Source: Chlamydoabsidia padenii (lineage: Eukaryota; Mucoromycota; Mucoromycetes; Mucorales; Cunninghamellaceae). Taken from it: 64,000 nt of DNA. A program made the translations under genes and the position numbers. Numbering within the stretch: the first letter of the stretch is position 1; every line of letters starts with the position of its first letter. Under the pieces are notes generated by a model. It was not told the origin of the DNA and searched no databases. It saw nothing but the letters and a program-made list of their open reading frames with translations. This document shows, one piece after another, positions 21,121 through 33,342 of this stretch. The DNA lies in the NCBI GenBank assembly GCA_025330725.1, contig JAIWND010000036.1, forward strand, positions 126,501 to 190,500. The letters are read 5' to 3'.

Positions 21121-21211
21121 ACTCCGATGAATAAAAATCCCTTTTGATTTTTTATTTCTCTCTCTCTCTCTCTCTTTCTTTTATTCTCTTTTAAATACCA
21201 ACAGCGTGAAT

Positions 21212-22071
21212 ATGATTCTACGATCTCATACCAAGAAAAAGCAACGGTGTACTGATGAAAACGAGACACCAATCAATCGGGAACCTGGCCACTCCAAAAA
21301 TCCACCTCTCCACATTCAAAAAAACAGGAAACCCCAGAATGAAACAATACTACGCGATAAATCTACCAATCAAGTCTTACTGTCTGCATCTTTAACCAAA
21401 ACAACTGTCAAAGGTAATGGAAAAGAAGAAAACAAAAAAAAAAAAAAGAAAGAAAGAACAAATTATACCTATTGACATGCTCTTTCGTAAACTTCTTTAA
21501 CAAAGAAAAAGTAGTGATATCAAACTCGCCTACGATCAAGCACGAAGAATCTCCGCGTCCCCTAATGGACCAAGGTAAGACAAACTGACATTCCTCTCTT
21601 CCTACTCACTCTTGTTTTTGTTGTTAGAATCACCTTTTGTGGATGATATATGCTCTTCCCCGGGTAAATTTGATCTTCAACTGGATCTAACCGATGATTT
21701 GTTGGCTCCTTCCACCCTTGTTTATTCCCAAGACCTTGTTAAAGCTTCTCAAGATATGACAAGGTATGCTGATGATTTTCTTAAATCTTCTCAAGATTTG
21801 ACAAAGTACAACGCCAATGATATGGCGGTGAACGATATGGACTTGCTTTTTGTAGGTCATACACGTGGTCCTGCAATCACTGAACGTTCTGTCACTTTTG
21901 GTAAGTGGATCAGAAATAATAAAATGATACTCTTTAACTTTTTTTTTTTTTTTTTTCTATTTTATAGATGACTTATCGGATTACTTCAGCAGCCAAGTCT
22001 CCTCGACTGTAAATGGTAGCCAATCGGAAAAAGACATTTCATTTGCCGATATCCTCCTTTCTTACGATTGA
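21212..22071 (+). CDS. Unknown protein with repeated SQD(L/M)T blocks
   Basis: Four exons in phase: 21212-21413, 21506-21574, 21628-21900 and 21968-22071, giving 215 aa. The N-terminal 65 residues are basic and polar (LRSHTKKKQRC), suggesting a nuclear signal. The central part holds three related blocks, YSQDLVKASQDMTRY, ADDFLKSSQDLTKYNAND and MAVNDMDLLF, with many SQ dipeptides. The C-terminus is acidic and ends SEKDISFADILLSYD. No domain or family is recognised. SQ/TQ clustering resembles substrates of ATM/ATR-type kinases and acidic hydrophobic tails resemble transcription activation segments; both are guesses. Conserved splice sites and kept phase support a real gene. Confidence 0.6.
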
Positions 22072-22248
22072 ATAGTTATAGTATTACTGTGTTTATATAG
22101 CTGTGTAGATAGTCTTTTATAGTTGTAGTCATATATGTATATTGCTCTTGTTAATAAAACCATGTCAATAAAAAAAGACCATATGTTTAACCCATCATTT
22201 TATTCATTAATTAAAGTGTATATACTATCTACTGTATCTGTCTATAAA

Positions 22249-24304
22249 CTAAGCTAATGATCTGGTCACGCCTTCTTTTTCCAAGGCATCAATTTCGGTC
22301 GGCGTCAACCCTAATTTGGATTCCAGAATTTCTGCTGTGTGAGCACCCAAGTCAGGACCTATGCATTAAAAAAGTAAAGTGAGTGATCCATTATTGATGT
22401 ATTGTCATCATACCTGCCCATTCCGTTGATCCAGGAGTCCTACTTAATTTTGGACTCATCGCAGGTACCTATATATGTAAAAAAAAAAAAAAGGAGGGGG
22501 GACATGAATGAATGATCATCTTTTACATGGCAATCCCTTTTACCTTCAATTTCCATCCCCGTCCATCTTGTTCAGTTCCCACCACCACTTCTTCAATCAT
22601 CCCGCGAGCATTCACATGTTCGTCTTCCACAATATCCTTGGCATCATAGATTTTCCCTGCAGGTACAGAGACATCCGATAAGGCTTGGAGAATGTAATCA
22701 GGATCATATTGAGAGGTCCATTCAGCTATGTGATTCAACAAAAGGATTAAGATCCGTTCCTGATTAGTTATGTTGACTTACCAATAGCTTGATCAATCAC
22801 TTGCTGATGTTTTACACGATGAGAGTTTGTTTCATAGTTGGGTCCTGTCTATAATATAAAGGTCTATAAGTTTGTTTGTTTTTTTTAAAAAAAAAATAAA
22901 AATAAAAAGAATCAAGTGCATTATTGTCTTACCAGATCTTCTCTTCCCACCACCTTCATCAATCGTTTATAAATACTATCACCATTTCCACCAATAATGA
23001 CATGTTTTCCACCTTTGCAAGGATAAGTATTAGTAGGTACGATTCCAGTCACAGTGGATCCAGAAGGTTGTCGTATCTATTATAAAGACATTAATTCCCA
23101 TCATATAACCCCCCCCACTCCATTTATTTACCTGTCCCAGACGATCATATTCGGGTATGATTCCTTCCATTATATTCATCATGGCTTCATAAATAGCCAC
23201 ATCCACCACTTGACCGGTCTGACCTGTCTTTGTCAACTTGTCACGACCATAGAGTCCAAGAACCACACCCAAGGCCGCATTCAGACCCGCCAGACTATCA
23301 CCGAGGCTAATGTTAGGTCGCACCGGAGCTTCGCCTGCATGTCCATTGATATATCGGAACCCGCTGTATCCTTCACATACAGAAGCAAATCCTGGTAAAG
23401 TCGATTTAGGTCCTGTGCCACCATAACCACTGATTCTTGTATAGATCAATCCCGGGTTCTTTGCATAAAGATCATCTATATATAAAACTGCATTAATAAG
23501 ACATTCCAACAACATCTTCTTTGTTTTTTTTTTGTTTTACCTGGTCCTAAACCCCATTTTTCCATTGTGCCTGGTTTGAAGTTTTCGATCAATACATCAG
23601 ATGATTCTGCTAATTGTTTCACCAAACTAGAGAGAATCCCATCTATTAGTATATCGAATGCTTTCCTTTTTTCCTTTGTACTTACCTTCGTCCTTTTTCA
23701 GTTTTCAAGTCAATGCAGACTGATTTCTTGTTACGGCCTAAACTTCGAAACCAAGGGCTTTGTCCGTCGCGGTCCAAATGGCGCCAAATACGCAAAGGAT
23801 CACCGGTTTTAGGTGGTTCGATTTTGATCTGTAGGTAATAACAATAAAATGTAGTTAGATTCCTAGTTCTTTTCATGTGTGCATATGACTTACCACCTCT
23901 AATAATATAGAGACATGGACCAAAGGTTAGTTGTTCTTTTTTTTTTTTTTTGTAAACATTCCTTCCATTCGTTACCTGCGCCGTAGTACCTATTCATAAT
24001 GGGTCAAGTTAAAAAAAGCCCTAGAAGAGTGTTTATTGCCCACTTACCCAAGAAGAGAGCCACAAAAAGGTCCTGCAATGAGCTAAAGAGAGAAACAAGA
24101 AGGTTAGATATGATCCTTGTTTGTTTGTTTGTTTCGTACCTGGCCCAGTTCAAGCACACGAATGCCAGCAAGAGGTTTTGGCAAATCGTTAGATGTAGTC
24201 GAAGAATACCGCCAATATTGTTTTGTTATTGTGAGAGCACCCGTCTTGATAGGTAAAGAGCCTTTTACCAATGCAGCTGTCGATCTAGTGTAAAGATGGT
24301 TCAT
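22249..24304 (-). CDS. Class III CoA-transferase (CaiB/BaiF, SUGCT-like), probably mitochondrial
   Basis: Twelve exons in phase on the minus strand: 24140-24304, 24048-24082, 23976-23989, 23894-23898, 23686-23828, 23541-23626, 23132-23475, 22933-23076, 22782-22848, 22544-22725, 22414-22468, 22249-22358; 449 aa. Landmarks: LAGIRVLELGQLIAGPFCGS, GYYGAEVIKIEPPKTGDP, SLVKQLAESSDVLIENFKPG, and RPNISLGDSLAGLNAALG holding the Asp that carries the acyl intermediate in this family. An Arg/Thr/Ser-rich leader of about 40 residues suggests mitochondrial import. Human SUGCT makes glutaryl-CoA from succinyl-CoA; the substrate here is unproven. Exon 3 is 14 nt and exon 4 only 5 nt (codes Glu-Val with one base of the previous exon); both are needed to read GAEVIKIE. 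Confidence 0.9.
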
Positions 24305-24358
24305 GGGTGGGGAATATAAAAAGAGGAAGAAGTAAAAAAAAAAAGAGAGAGAGAGAGA

Positions 24359-24376
24359 GCGGGCATTGTATTTAAA
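24359..24376 (+). promoter_or_regulatory. promoter motif upstream of the CoA-transferase
   Basis: GCGGGCATTGTATTTAAA lies 54 bp upstream of the ATG at 24304 (minus-strand gene). It is a variant with an inserted TGT. Confidence 0.35.
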
Positions 24377-24470
24377 AAATGATTCATCGCCAATCACCTG
24401 CCGGGATCAATATCCGCATTAAACTACACACAGCATTTTTTTTTTTTTTTTTTATTATATAAAATTTGAT

Positions 24471-26072
24471 TTAAGCATAATATTGTAAAGACATCTTCTT
24501 CTTGGCTTGTACTTCTTGAATAGCATCCATAAAGTCTTCATGAGTGATTTCAGTAGCACCACGACGTAAAGCCAACATACCACCTATAAAAACAAAAAGA
24601 GAATTACATTAGTTAAACCCCACTTTTTTTTTTTTTTTTTGTCAACTTACTTTCTACACAAATAGCCTTGCATTGAGCACCATTGAATTCATCGCAGCAC
24701 CGAGACAGTTCTTCAAAGTTAACATCCTTGCTGACATTCATTTTCCTAGAGTGAATTTGAATGATCCGGGCACGCGCTTCTTCATTAGGCACAGGGAATT
24801 CAATCTTTCTATCCAATCGCCCTGAACGCAACAAGGCAGGATCCAAAATATCAATACGATTAGTAGCAGCAATCACCTTGATACGATCATCAGAAGAGAA
24901 CCCATCCAATTGATTGAGTAATTCCAACATGGTACGTTGCACTTCACGATCCCCTGACTTGTCCGAGTCAAACCGTTTGGTACCAATCGCATCCAGTTCG
25001 TCAATAAAGATAATCGCCGGTGATTTTTCCTTGGCGAGATTAAAAGCGTCTCGTACCAGTTTAGCACCATCACCGATAAACATTTGTACCAGTTGAGGAC
25101 CGGCTAATTTGAGGTATGCCGAGTTGGTTTGTGCCGCACATGCTCTTGCCAACAGTGTTTTACCAGTACCAGGGGGGCCATACATAAGGACACCTTTGGG
25201 TGGTTTGATGCCAAGGTTCTTGAATCGGTCGGCATGAGTCATGGGTAGTACCACCGCTTCCACTAGTTCTTCAATTTGCTTGTCCAGTCCACCAATGTCG
25301 TTATAGTCTTCGGTGGGTTTTTCGTCCACTTCCATCGCCTTTACTCGAGAATCATATCTATAAAAGATGGTGGGTGAGTGTGACTAGTTCCCTCCCTTCC
25401 TTTGTTCATTGGACTTACTCTGCTGGTAAAGTATCCAGGATTAGATAACTATCCTTGTTCACACCAATGATATCGCCAGGTTTCAATGTTTCAGGGTCCA
25501 CTAATCCAATCAATGGTAAAAATATGGTCTATTAACAAGAGAGAGAATATGAGTACACTATGTTAACCTCACCCCACTCCTTTCTTTGTCATCAAGTTAC
25601 CTGACGTGTCGATGTTTTGATCACAGCACATTTGCCTTTACGTTGCGCATCAAGATCCACATTAGCCCCATCCTCTTCTTCCCCTTCATCAGGATCAATA
25701 TCTAGTAACTATTACAACAACAGTGAGTAAACCCAGTATACTGACCTTCTTTTATCGACTTACCTCCACCACGTTACCGACCAAATAAGGAAGCTGTTTA
25801 TTCATCTTGATCTTTTCCTTGTTATCCTTGATCCGTTCCTTCATATTGGCTTGTTCATGTGAGAGTCGTTGGATTTCTGATCGCATAATCTATCAAAGAG
25901 AGAGTCAATCAAACTTGGTTCCTAACTATTATTTGGGTCTTACCTTGATATCGTTTTCCAATAGACGTGTTCGATTATTGATTTCTTCAGGATTAGCACG
26001 AAGGACGTCTTTATCAATATCCTCGTTATCGTCTTGGTTTTCCCATAAAGATTTGTCTTCTAAAGTGGCCAT
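24471..26072 (-). CDS. rpt5: 26S proteasome regulatory particle ATPase Rpt5 (subunit 6A)
   Basis: Six exons in phase: 25944-26072, 25764-25889, 25601-25708, 25419-25528, 24651-25357 and 24471-24583, giving 430 aa, the normal family length. An N-terminal coiled coil ([20 protein letters not shown]) leads to an OB domain, then the AAA module: Walker [15 protein letters not shown], Walker [13 protein letters not shown], sensor [18 protein letters not shown]. The protein ends [10 protein letters not shown], the HbYX-type tail that docks into the 20S alpha ring, and [20 protein letters not shown] is the Rpt5 form of the domain start. Rpt5 is one of six ATPases that unfold and translocate ubiquitinated substrates. 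The proteasome adaptor ECM29 lies 20 kb away on the same strand, probably by chance. Confidence 0.97.
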
Positions 26073-27052
26073 GTTTTTTTTTTTTTTTTGGTATAATGAA
26101 TTGTATGTCAAACAAGATGAGAAAGGTGAAGTGCGTAAGCTTGGACTTTATTTTTTTGTGCTGGAAAACCCCGCCAGCCGGGATTTGAAATTCTCATTTT
26201 GGTTTTAAAATGGCTTCTCTTCTTTTTATTCCTAATCTCAACTTGGAATTCTTTTGACACTGGTACTTTGTGAACCAAAAGCTGGGCTACACTCAATAGG
26301 ATCACCTTAGCTATGACACTACATTTGTACTTTATCACTTTTTTTTTTTTTTTTTTTTTTACCAGCTCAGCTTATGGAAGGATGGAAACGATCAATAATG
26401 TAATCTTGGCGGAACGACATTAGTGATACATCTTGCTATAGTTAGACTTGTGAAGGACGAACTAATAGCTCTTTATCACTATAATCCTTTTCTCTTTTTT
26501 TAAGGTCGTGCTTATGCTGGAATAGATCGGACAAGTAATCGCCACTGAATGGTACTAAAGGTGGGATTAAACGTCATTAATAAAAGTCTTTTTGCTGCCA
26601 CTGCTCATTGGTGGATCTGGCCATAGGTTGGACTGTAGTTAAAACAGGGGTAGGCTTGAATTGTAGGATAATCATTAGATTAGTATAGTAGTATTGATAG
26701 ATTAGTTTATTTCCCCCACTCACCTTTTTTTTTTTTTTTTCAATAAAATTGAATGTTTTGCACCCATTATATGATTTTGTCATAATAGTCTAAAAGTGAT
26801 TTACACCTAAAGCCCCCCCCCCCAGATGTCCATTGACTTTATGCATTATGATATCGATCGCTGTCATTCTCTTCCTTGATTTTGCATGAATCGTCGGAGA
26901 TATATCGACAAGGCATACATGGATCAAGCCAATCCCTATAGTGGGTCATCATGCACATAATAAGAAATTATTATATATATCCATCTCTTTATTTCTATAT
27001 AAAACAATTACACGTTATAAATATTATATTATACTATACTATGGTTGATTTA
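26073..27052. other. Spacer between rpt5 and lipin
   Basis: No gene is supported. It holds the rpt5 promoter with the motif at 26177, a T run at about 26339-26360 and a C run at about 26812-26823. A 68-codon minus frame at 26577-26783 contains a poly-Lys stretch from an A-run and shows no conserved feature. Confidence 0.6.
26177..26193 (+). promoter_or_regulatory. promoter motif upstream of rpt5
   Basis: GCCGGGATTTGAAATTC lies 104 bp upstream of the rpt5 ATG (minus-strand gene). It is a near-perfect copy of the recurring motif and is preceded by AACCCCGCC. Confidence 0.5.
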
Positions 27053-30000
27053 TTAAATAAATGGAATGTCGTCCATGTTGTCCAGAGAAGCATCGAATTC
27101 ATCATCGTCCAATTCATCCGGTTCGTCCACCACATGGTCCTCATCTTGTTTCGTATCACCACCGCCATAAGCAAACGTTCTTGATAAGGTATGTCGGACT
27201 CCACCAATACCATTAGAGATCTGATTCATCAATCCTGGTGATGTCGGTCGTAAAGGTGGTTGTTGTTCATCGACATCTTGTGGTGAATCTTGTAAAGTTG
27301 CTGGTGTGGATGTTGAGGATGCTGGTGTGGTGGATGCAGGTGGTGATGTTCCGAGTAAAAAGGAAGGTCGTCGTAATGTGGTCGTAAATGAATGGACTCG
27401 ACTTCGTTCACCAGAAGGTGGCAAAGAAACAGAAGGAGTCGATGTAGGAGGTGGTGATGCATGTCTAGGTGGAGGTGATTGTTGTCGATCAGATACTATC
27501 GAGCTGGATGATGAAGTGGACATGGACGTCAGACTACGAAGGAGTCCAGATTTTGATTGTTGTTGTTTTTCAGTCGTGGCAATGGTTTCACTTGGTAAGG
27601 AGGAGAGGTCGGGTTTGATCGGTTTTGGCTTTGGTGAAGTGGGTGGTGATGTCGTGGTATCGGTGACGGGTAAATCGATTTCGGGTAAAGGTTGTTTCCA
27701 AAAGTTCCAATCATTGAATTCTTCGTCTGTCTTGAGTGTCTTGGTATTCACTGGGGGAAAGATCTGGTCCACCAAATCATTCAGATGAATGTAGGAAGAC
27801 GTAAAGCCTTTCAACAGTTCCAACTTGATATCACCATAAGGATCGATGGTGAAGATTCTTGACGCCGGCACATTGACACTTCGATAAGAGATCGCATCAG
27901 TGATTCGATTACCAAACCCTGCATAGAATGGATCCCGCCCACCAAACAATCGCTGGATATCCTTGAGACACGCCATCTTGAAGACTTCAGGTTTGCGCAT
28001 GATGACTTCACGGTGGAAGGAAGTAAAGAGTCGATCGGGAGACATGATCACAGGTCCATCTGGCAATTGGTAGTTTCCTTGTTCCACTTTTTTCAAGTAA
28101 TCCCGAGTATAATCCGCCTGTCCGATCGCACGACTTGTCAAGTAGAGTATCTTGTATCCATTGTTACAGATATCCGTGTACAGTTTAGCCACGCCATGAT
28201 GAGTCCAATCCTTGCCGATCATCGTAAACACATGACCGAGCGCATCCGATTTGGTGATGGTGCCATCGATATCCGAGATCACAATAGGCATGTCATAGTC
28301 CCAGTAAAAGATCTTGGCCGCACAGGTCGCGGTGCCTTGATACGCCGAAGACACAGAGAATGAGATGGTATTGACACCCTTGTTGAGATGAAGTTGTTTG
28401 AGCTGTTCAGATGTCAATCGCAGGGTCTTTGCATAGTTCTTCCTTGGCATGAGATTCATTTGATTTGTTGTATTTCCATCACCACCACCATTGCTGTTAT
28501 GATTATGTTCCGCATTCCATCCTACTGTCGTTGTTTTGGTGGTAGTTGTAAATGTTGTGGTCACGTCTTCATGTCCGTTACCCTTGTCTTCCGAGTTGTT
28601 GTTGTTGTTTGATAAAGATGGTGTAGTATCAGAGTCAGTTGTTGAAGAGGTGTTTGCCTTGTTTTCAGAGGAATGACTATCACCACCAGAAGAAGAGGGT
28701 GCAGCCACAGACGACCGACTAAGCCATTGACGCCATCCTTTGCCAAACAAATAAGATTCCCTACTATCTTCAACATTGCTACCCGATCCACCCGATCCAG
28801 AGGAATGACGATCTTCAGTACCAGCAGAGGCTTCTTGTAAAGGTTTCTTGTATAAAAGCAGAGAAGTAAAAAGTGGTCCCGTGTTCCCAGCAGCAAAATA
28901 ACGTCGTTCATATCGGAACACCAGTCGTTTGTCGTTAAGAAGATTAGGATTATGCATAAATGTATCGTAGGTTATTTGATGTTCATCAAATACAGTGGCG
29001 TTTTCTTTTTCGTCAGATCCAAACGCCGAGAGCCCACACAAACTCATTTCGATACGATAAGTTGTACCAGGAATCAATTGATATTTCAATGCTACAGGTT
29101 GTTTGTTGTCCTTATCATCTACAGTCACCTGAGAGACGTCGGTTGCTTTTGTTGTATCAGTACCAATAGATGTTTCGTCATCATCGTCGTCATTATTGTC
29201 ATTGTCGGATTTTATCGATTCATTCGTCCCCTTCCGTCGAGAATTGCCCCAGCCCCATAAACCTGTGGTGGGTGGTTTAACAGACCCTAGAGTGGCCGCA
29301 TCCTTGTTGTTGCTTTCATCTTTGGTACCAAGAGTAGAAGCGTCTTGAGGCAAATCTTTGGTATCGATATCATTATTATCAAGAGCTTCAGGTGATTCCG
29401 CCCGGGCGAGGTCCAAGTTTCCACTTTCAGACAAGTCCATAGATCCATCAATATCATGGGTTAGCATTTCATCCTCCAGTTTAGATAAAATCATCTTGTT
29501 GACTTGATTTTGGCGTTCGTCCCGTTCTTCCCATCCACGTTCACCTGTCTTGTAACCAGAGATATCCAATACAATCGATTCATTATGCCGATGATCGTCG
29601 TCATCACCATCATCTTCTTGTGGTTGAGAGGGTGTTGATGAAATTGAGATGGGTTCAGAATTGTTGCTAGAGTCATGAGATTTAGTGTTGAGTAACTGTC
29701 CACCATCACGTCTGTGCACCGATCGATGAGAGACATCCATCACTTTGCTGTAAATATCACCATTGGCAGGGCGGACAATAAAAGTTTCCTTGGCGATGGT
29801 GGTGGTAGTAATGGCTTCAGGAATGACTCGTTCCAATAAAGTCGATCCATCCTCCATAGGGTAAACATCATTTTGAGGCGAAGGATCAAGTTTTTGTGAG
29901 ACTGGCACCGTAGTTGATTGTGTGGTAGAAGATGAGTCAAGTGTCAATTTATCGATATCATGGTGTAAAGTGGTATCTTGCTGATGATGATGGTGTGATG

Positions 30001-30721
30001 AGTAAGGATCCATATTGGTGACAACTTTATCCATTTGTTCTTCAATTATCATTTTTGGTGATTGGAGTTCGGCAGGTAATGGTAATCGCATGGCATGATC
30101 CGTGTCATCGTCTTCAAATTGATCCTTGGTGTCTTGTTGTTGTTGACCTAATTTATCAATGAAGCAAGTTTAGTTGTCCTACTCTTTAACTTTGTGTGTA
30201 TCGTGTTTACCTTGGGTTTGATTCTTGGATTCGCCAATGTCCAAAAAAGGAGGTTCCTAAAAGAGAGATTTGTATAAGTAAAACATTCATAAAGTATCTT
30301 ATCTATATAACACTTACTTCATCCGTCTTGCTTTCAACGACAGCACCCACAATAGGAGACGTTTGGAATTCTTCAGGTACTTCATGTTCAGTTTCAAACA
30401 CAAAGAAAGATTCACCGGCTTCACCTACTTTCATTAGATAAGGTACCACTTGTCCATTCACCTTGATTTCAATCTATTATAATAACCCAATGTTGCCAGT
30501 GAGTTGGTTATGTGTGAGAGGAAGTTCCTTACCTTTTTTTCTTGAGGCATCAGTAATGACAATTTACCGAAGCGTACGTGGAAGGGACTACAAGCCAAGT
30601 CACCATCCTTTTGTTCAACCACCACAATATCTACAGCACCACTGAGTGTAGCAGGATTGATATCATTATAAAAACTTGACACCGATGTAAAGATGCTTCC
30701 CAACTTTCCGACATATTCCAT
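27053..30721 (-). CDS. pah1: Lipin / phosphatidate phosphatase Pah1
   Basis: Four exons in phase: 30533-30721, 30318-30473, 30211-30256 and 27053-30147, giving 1161 aa. The N-LIP domain starts at residue 1 (MEYVGKLGSIFTSVSSFYND, LSGAVDIVVVEQKDGD, SPFHVRFGKLSLL) and its initial amphipathic helix binds membranes. After a long disordered acidic and Ser-rich region comes a LNS2/haloacid-dehalogenase catalytic domain with IVISDIDGTITKSDALGH (DxDxT motif), GYKILYLTSRAIGQADYTR and RKPEVFKMACLKDIQRLF. The enzyme makes diacylglycerol from phosphatidate for triacylglycerol and phospholipid synthesis and moves between cytosol and ER/nuclear membrane. The C-terminal 270 residues are Ser/Pro-rich with an acidic end, fitting regulation by phosphorylation as in yeast Pah1. 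Confidence 0.96.
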
Positions 30722-31368
30722 GGTTACTGGTCAGTAAGGGTAATTAGTTTAAAAAAGGAGTGTATGTTTTATATAATGGTGTAAAGAGGTAGGTTAAAGA
30801 ATGAGATCAAGGTTTCTTTTTTTTTTTTTTTTTTTCGAATAGAAAAAGAAAAGAAGAGGGAGGGAGAGCGGACCGATTTCTTGTTATTTTGGAAGAGGGA
30901 ATTGAAACCCCGATTACCAAATAAAGAATGAATCGGGATGACCTGCGATCACATGGAGTAGATTATTTTGATCTCATTCAGGGTACTATGAGTGATAGTT
31001 TCAAAACCTCCGTTCCAACTTTTTTTTATTTTGCACTACATCATTACACCATACCCATTGTGAACTAAGAACGAGTTGACAGAAACCATCTATTTGAACA
31101 ACCTAGTCAAGCACGTTTTTATTTCACATCCCGAACCGGATGAAAACGAAGCATAATTTACTCTACATATGGGAAAAGCAAATGACAGACATGGATCAAG
31201 ACAAGACACTTTATTTATAAAGACTACGGTATTACGGTCAACGTAACAATGATAAGCAATAAACAGAATGAGCATATTTATAGAATGCATGACAATAATA
31301 AACAGTAATGATTATAATAAAGTATCAGGCATAACAAAAAGCTAATATGTAAGGAATCAAAGGGGCAG

Positions 31369-31412
<44 letters not shown>

Positions 31413-31472
31413 TAAATGATATTAAAATAAAATAAAAAGTAAATAACATAAAAAAAAGTATACAAGTATCTA
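30722..31472. other. Spacer between lipin and the bromodomain-kinase gene
   Basis: No gene is supported. It holds a T run (about 30818-30835), a degenerate promoter motif AATTGAAACCCCG at 30900-30912 (179 bp from the lipin ATG) and a TA microsatellite (about 31372-31408). Confidence 0.6.
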
Positions 31473-32690
31473 TTAATCCAGATTCACATCAATGGTCCCA
31501 GGTTTTTTCAGTCGTCCTCGGTTTTTAGATCCATGATTAGCACCACCAGTTGAAGCCCGTTTTGACCTTTTAGTTGATCGTTTATCTTCTGTAGATGCAT
31601 TTGTTGCTGTGTCATTATCGTCAAACCCATACATTGTCTTGACTTTTCTTGTCGCACGCGTTTCAGCCGAGTACATTTTCCATTCGTTTAATAACCCCGT
31701 TCGAATCTCGTCCTTCCCCAACCAATGTAGCAAATCAGCAGCTGTCCATCGGTCTTGTGGTCGAGTCCGCAGGCATTTTAGTAATAATTGTCGACTAAGT
31801 TCCCCGTGTACTTCATGTTCCAGTGCCCGTTGAATTCGATAATCATCTTCGGCTACATACCGTAACCCTTGTAGATCAGTGTCGAGAATCCCGCGCCATG
31901 GTTCCGTTTCTGTAAATATCTTCCAGATCATTACGCCAATAGAATACATGTCTTCTGATTGTGGATGGATGAGCCAAGGAAGGACTTGATTGTCTGATCT
32001 CGTTTTTGGTAAGGTTTGAATAGATCTATTGAAGTAGAATGGGTTGTCATTAGTATGTCAAATGATCATTACAGAAGCCTTTAATTATTGTTTTTACCTA
32101 TACATCCGGTACCCGTGATCTGGTTTCCCTTTCACCCATGGGAGAGATTCGCACCAAGAGTCAAGTTCTTCTTTAGATTCAGGTACCACATCACCGTCAT
32201 ATTCATCAGCAGATCGAGGGATATCCACAAACCATTCACGGAGATCATGGGCATCACAAAAGACCGCCTTGCCAAAATCAATGAGGTAAAGACAAATCTT
32301 GCTGGTTCCATCCTCTAATTCACCATCAATTGTGTTGACCATAATGTTGACTTCCGAGAGATCGCGATGGGCTAAACCAGCTTTATGGATCGTTTTCATG
32401 CAGTCGAGCATCTGGTAGATAATGTCGTACTTTTGATAGGCGGTCAATCGGTGATGAGAGTGAGTGTGGGTGTATTGCTTGAGTGTCGTTTGGTATCTAA
32501 TCATAAGGAAGAAAATAAAAAGAAATTTGGATCAAGATCGTTTTAAATCAATAGTGAGGACTTTTTTTTTTTTTTTTTTTTTACCTTTCCATCGATAACC
32601 CGGTGATATCACCATTGTCGTTGTGTAGTACTTCTCGTAATTGCGCCATGTGAGGTAAGTTTCGTAATTTCCTGCAGCATCCGCCCCATT

Positions 32691-32735
<45 letters not shown>

Positions 32736-33304
32736 CGGTTTAGTAACTTTGCCCACCAATCCATATTGTGTTCTGCACTTACATAAGACACGCCACTTCG
32801 GTAATACGTTGATACATTGTCATCTGTCGGAAGGTTTGTACAACGACCTGTTCCAAAAAGTAGACTTGTTTAAAGTATCCTTCAGAATCAGGCGAGCTCC
32901 AATTGAGGTGACCATACTTTTGTTGCACATTGATCAGATCAGCACCTTTTGACGTACAAGCTAAATATAACAAGTTAGTTGACTAATTTTTCTTTTTCTT
33001 TTTCTTTTTTTGTTTCTGCGTACACTTACTATTTAAAAGCTTTTGCCAAACAGGATGTAACATTTCGGATTTCCTCGAAGGAGACAAAGGTATAGTAGGA
33101 ATGACCGTTTCAAGAGGTTTGGTTTGAGGCGACATGATAGATGTGATTGAATCTGGAGATAAGGTTGACCGTTGTTTATCTTCGGGTGTAGACAGAGAGC
33201 TTGATGAAAAGTAGGTATCCCGTTTTTCCTTCCTGATCGCTGTGGGTATGTATTGTTGATTATGTGGTGTTCCTTCGCTCCAAGTATCCAAATCCATAGA
33301 GTTC

Positions 33305-33342
<38 letters not shown>

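Noticed and set aside
26577..26783. Small minus-strand gene of 68 codons
   Set aside because: Contains a Lys run from an A-tract, no splice partner and no conserved features were found.
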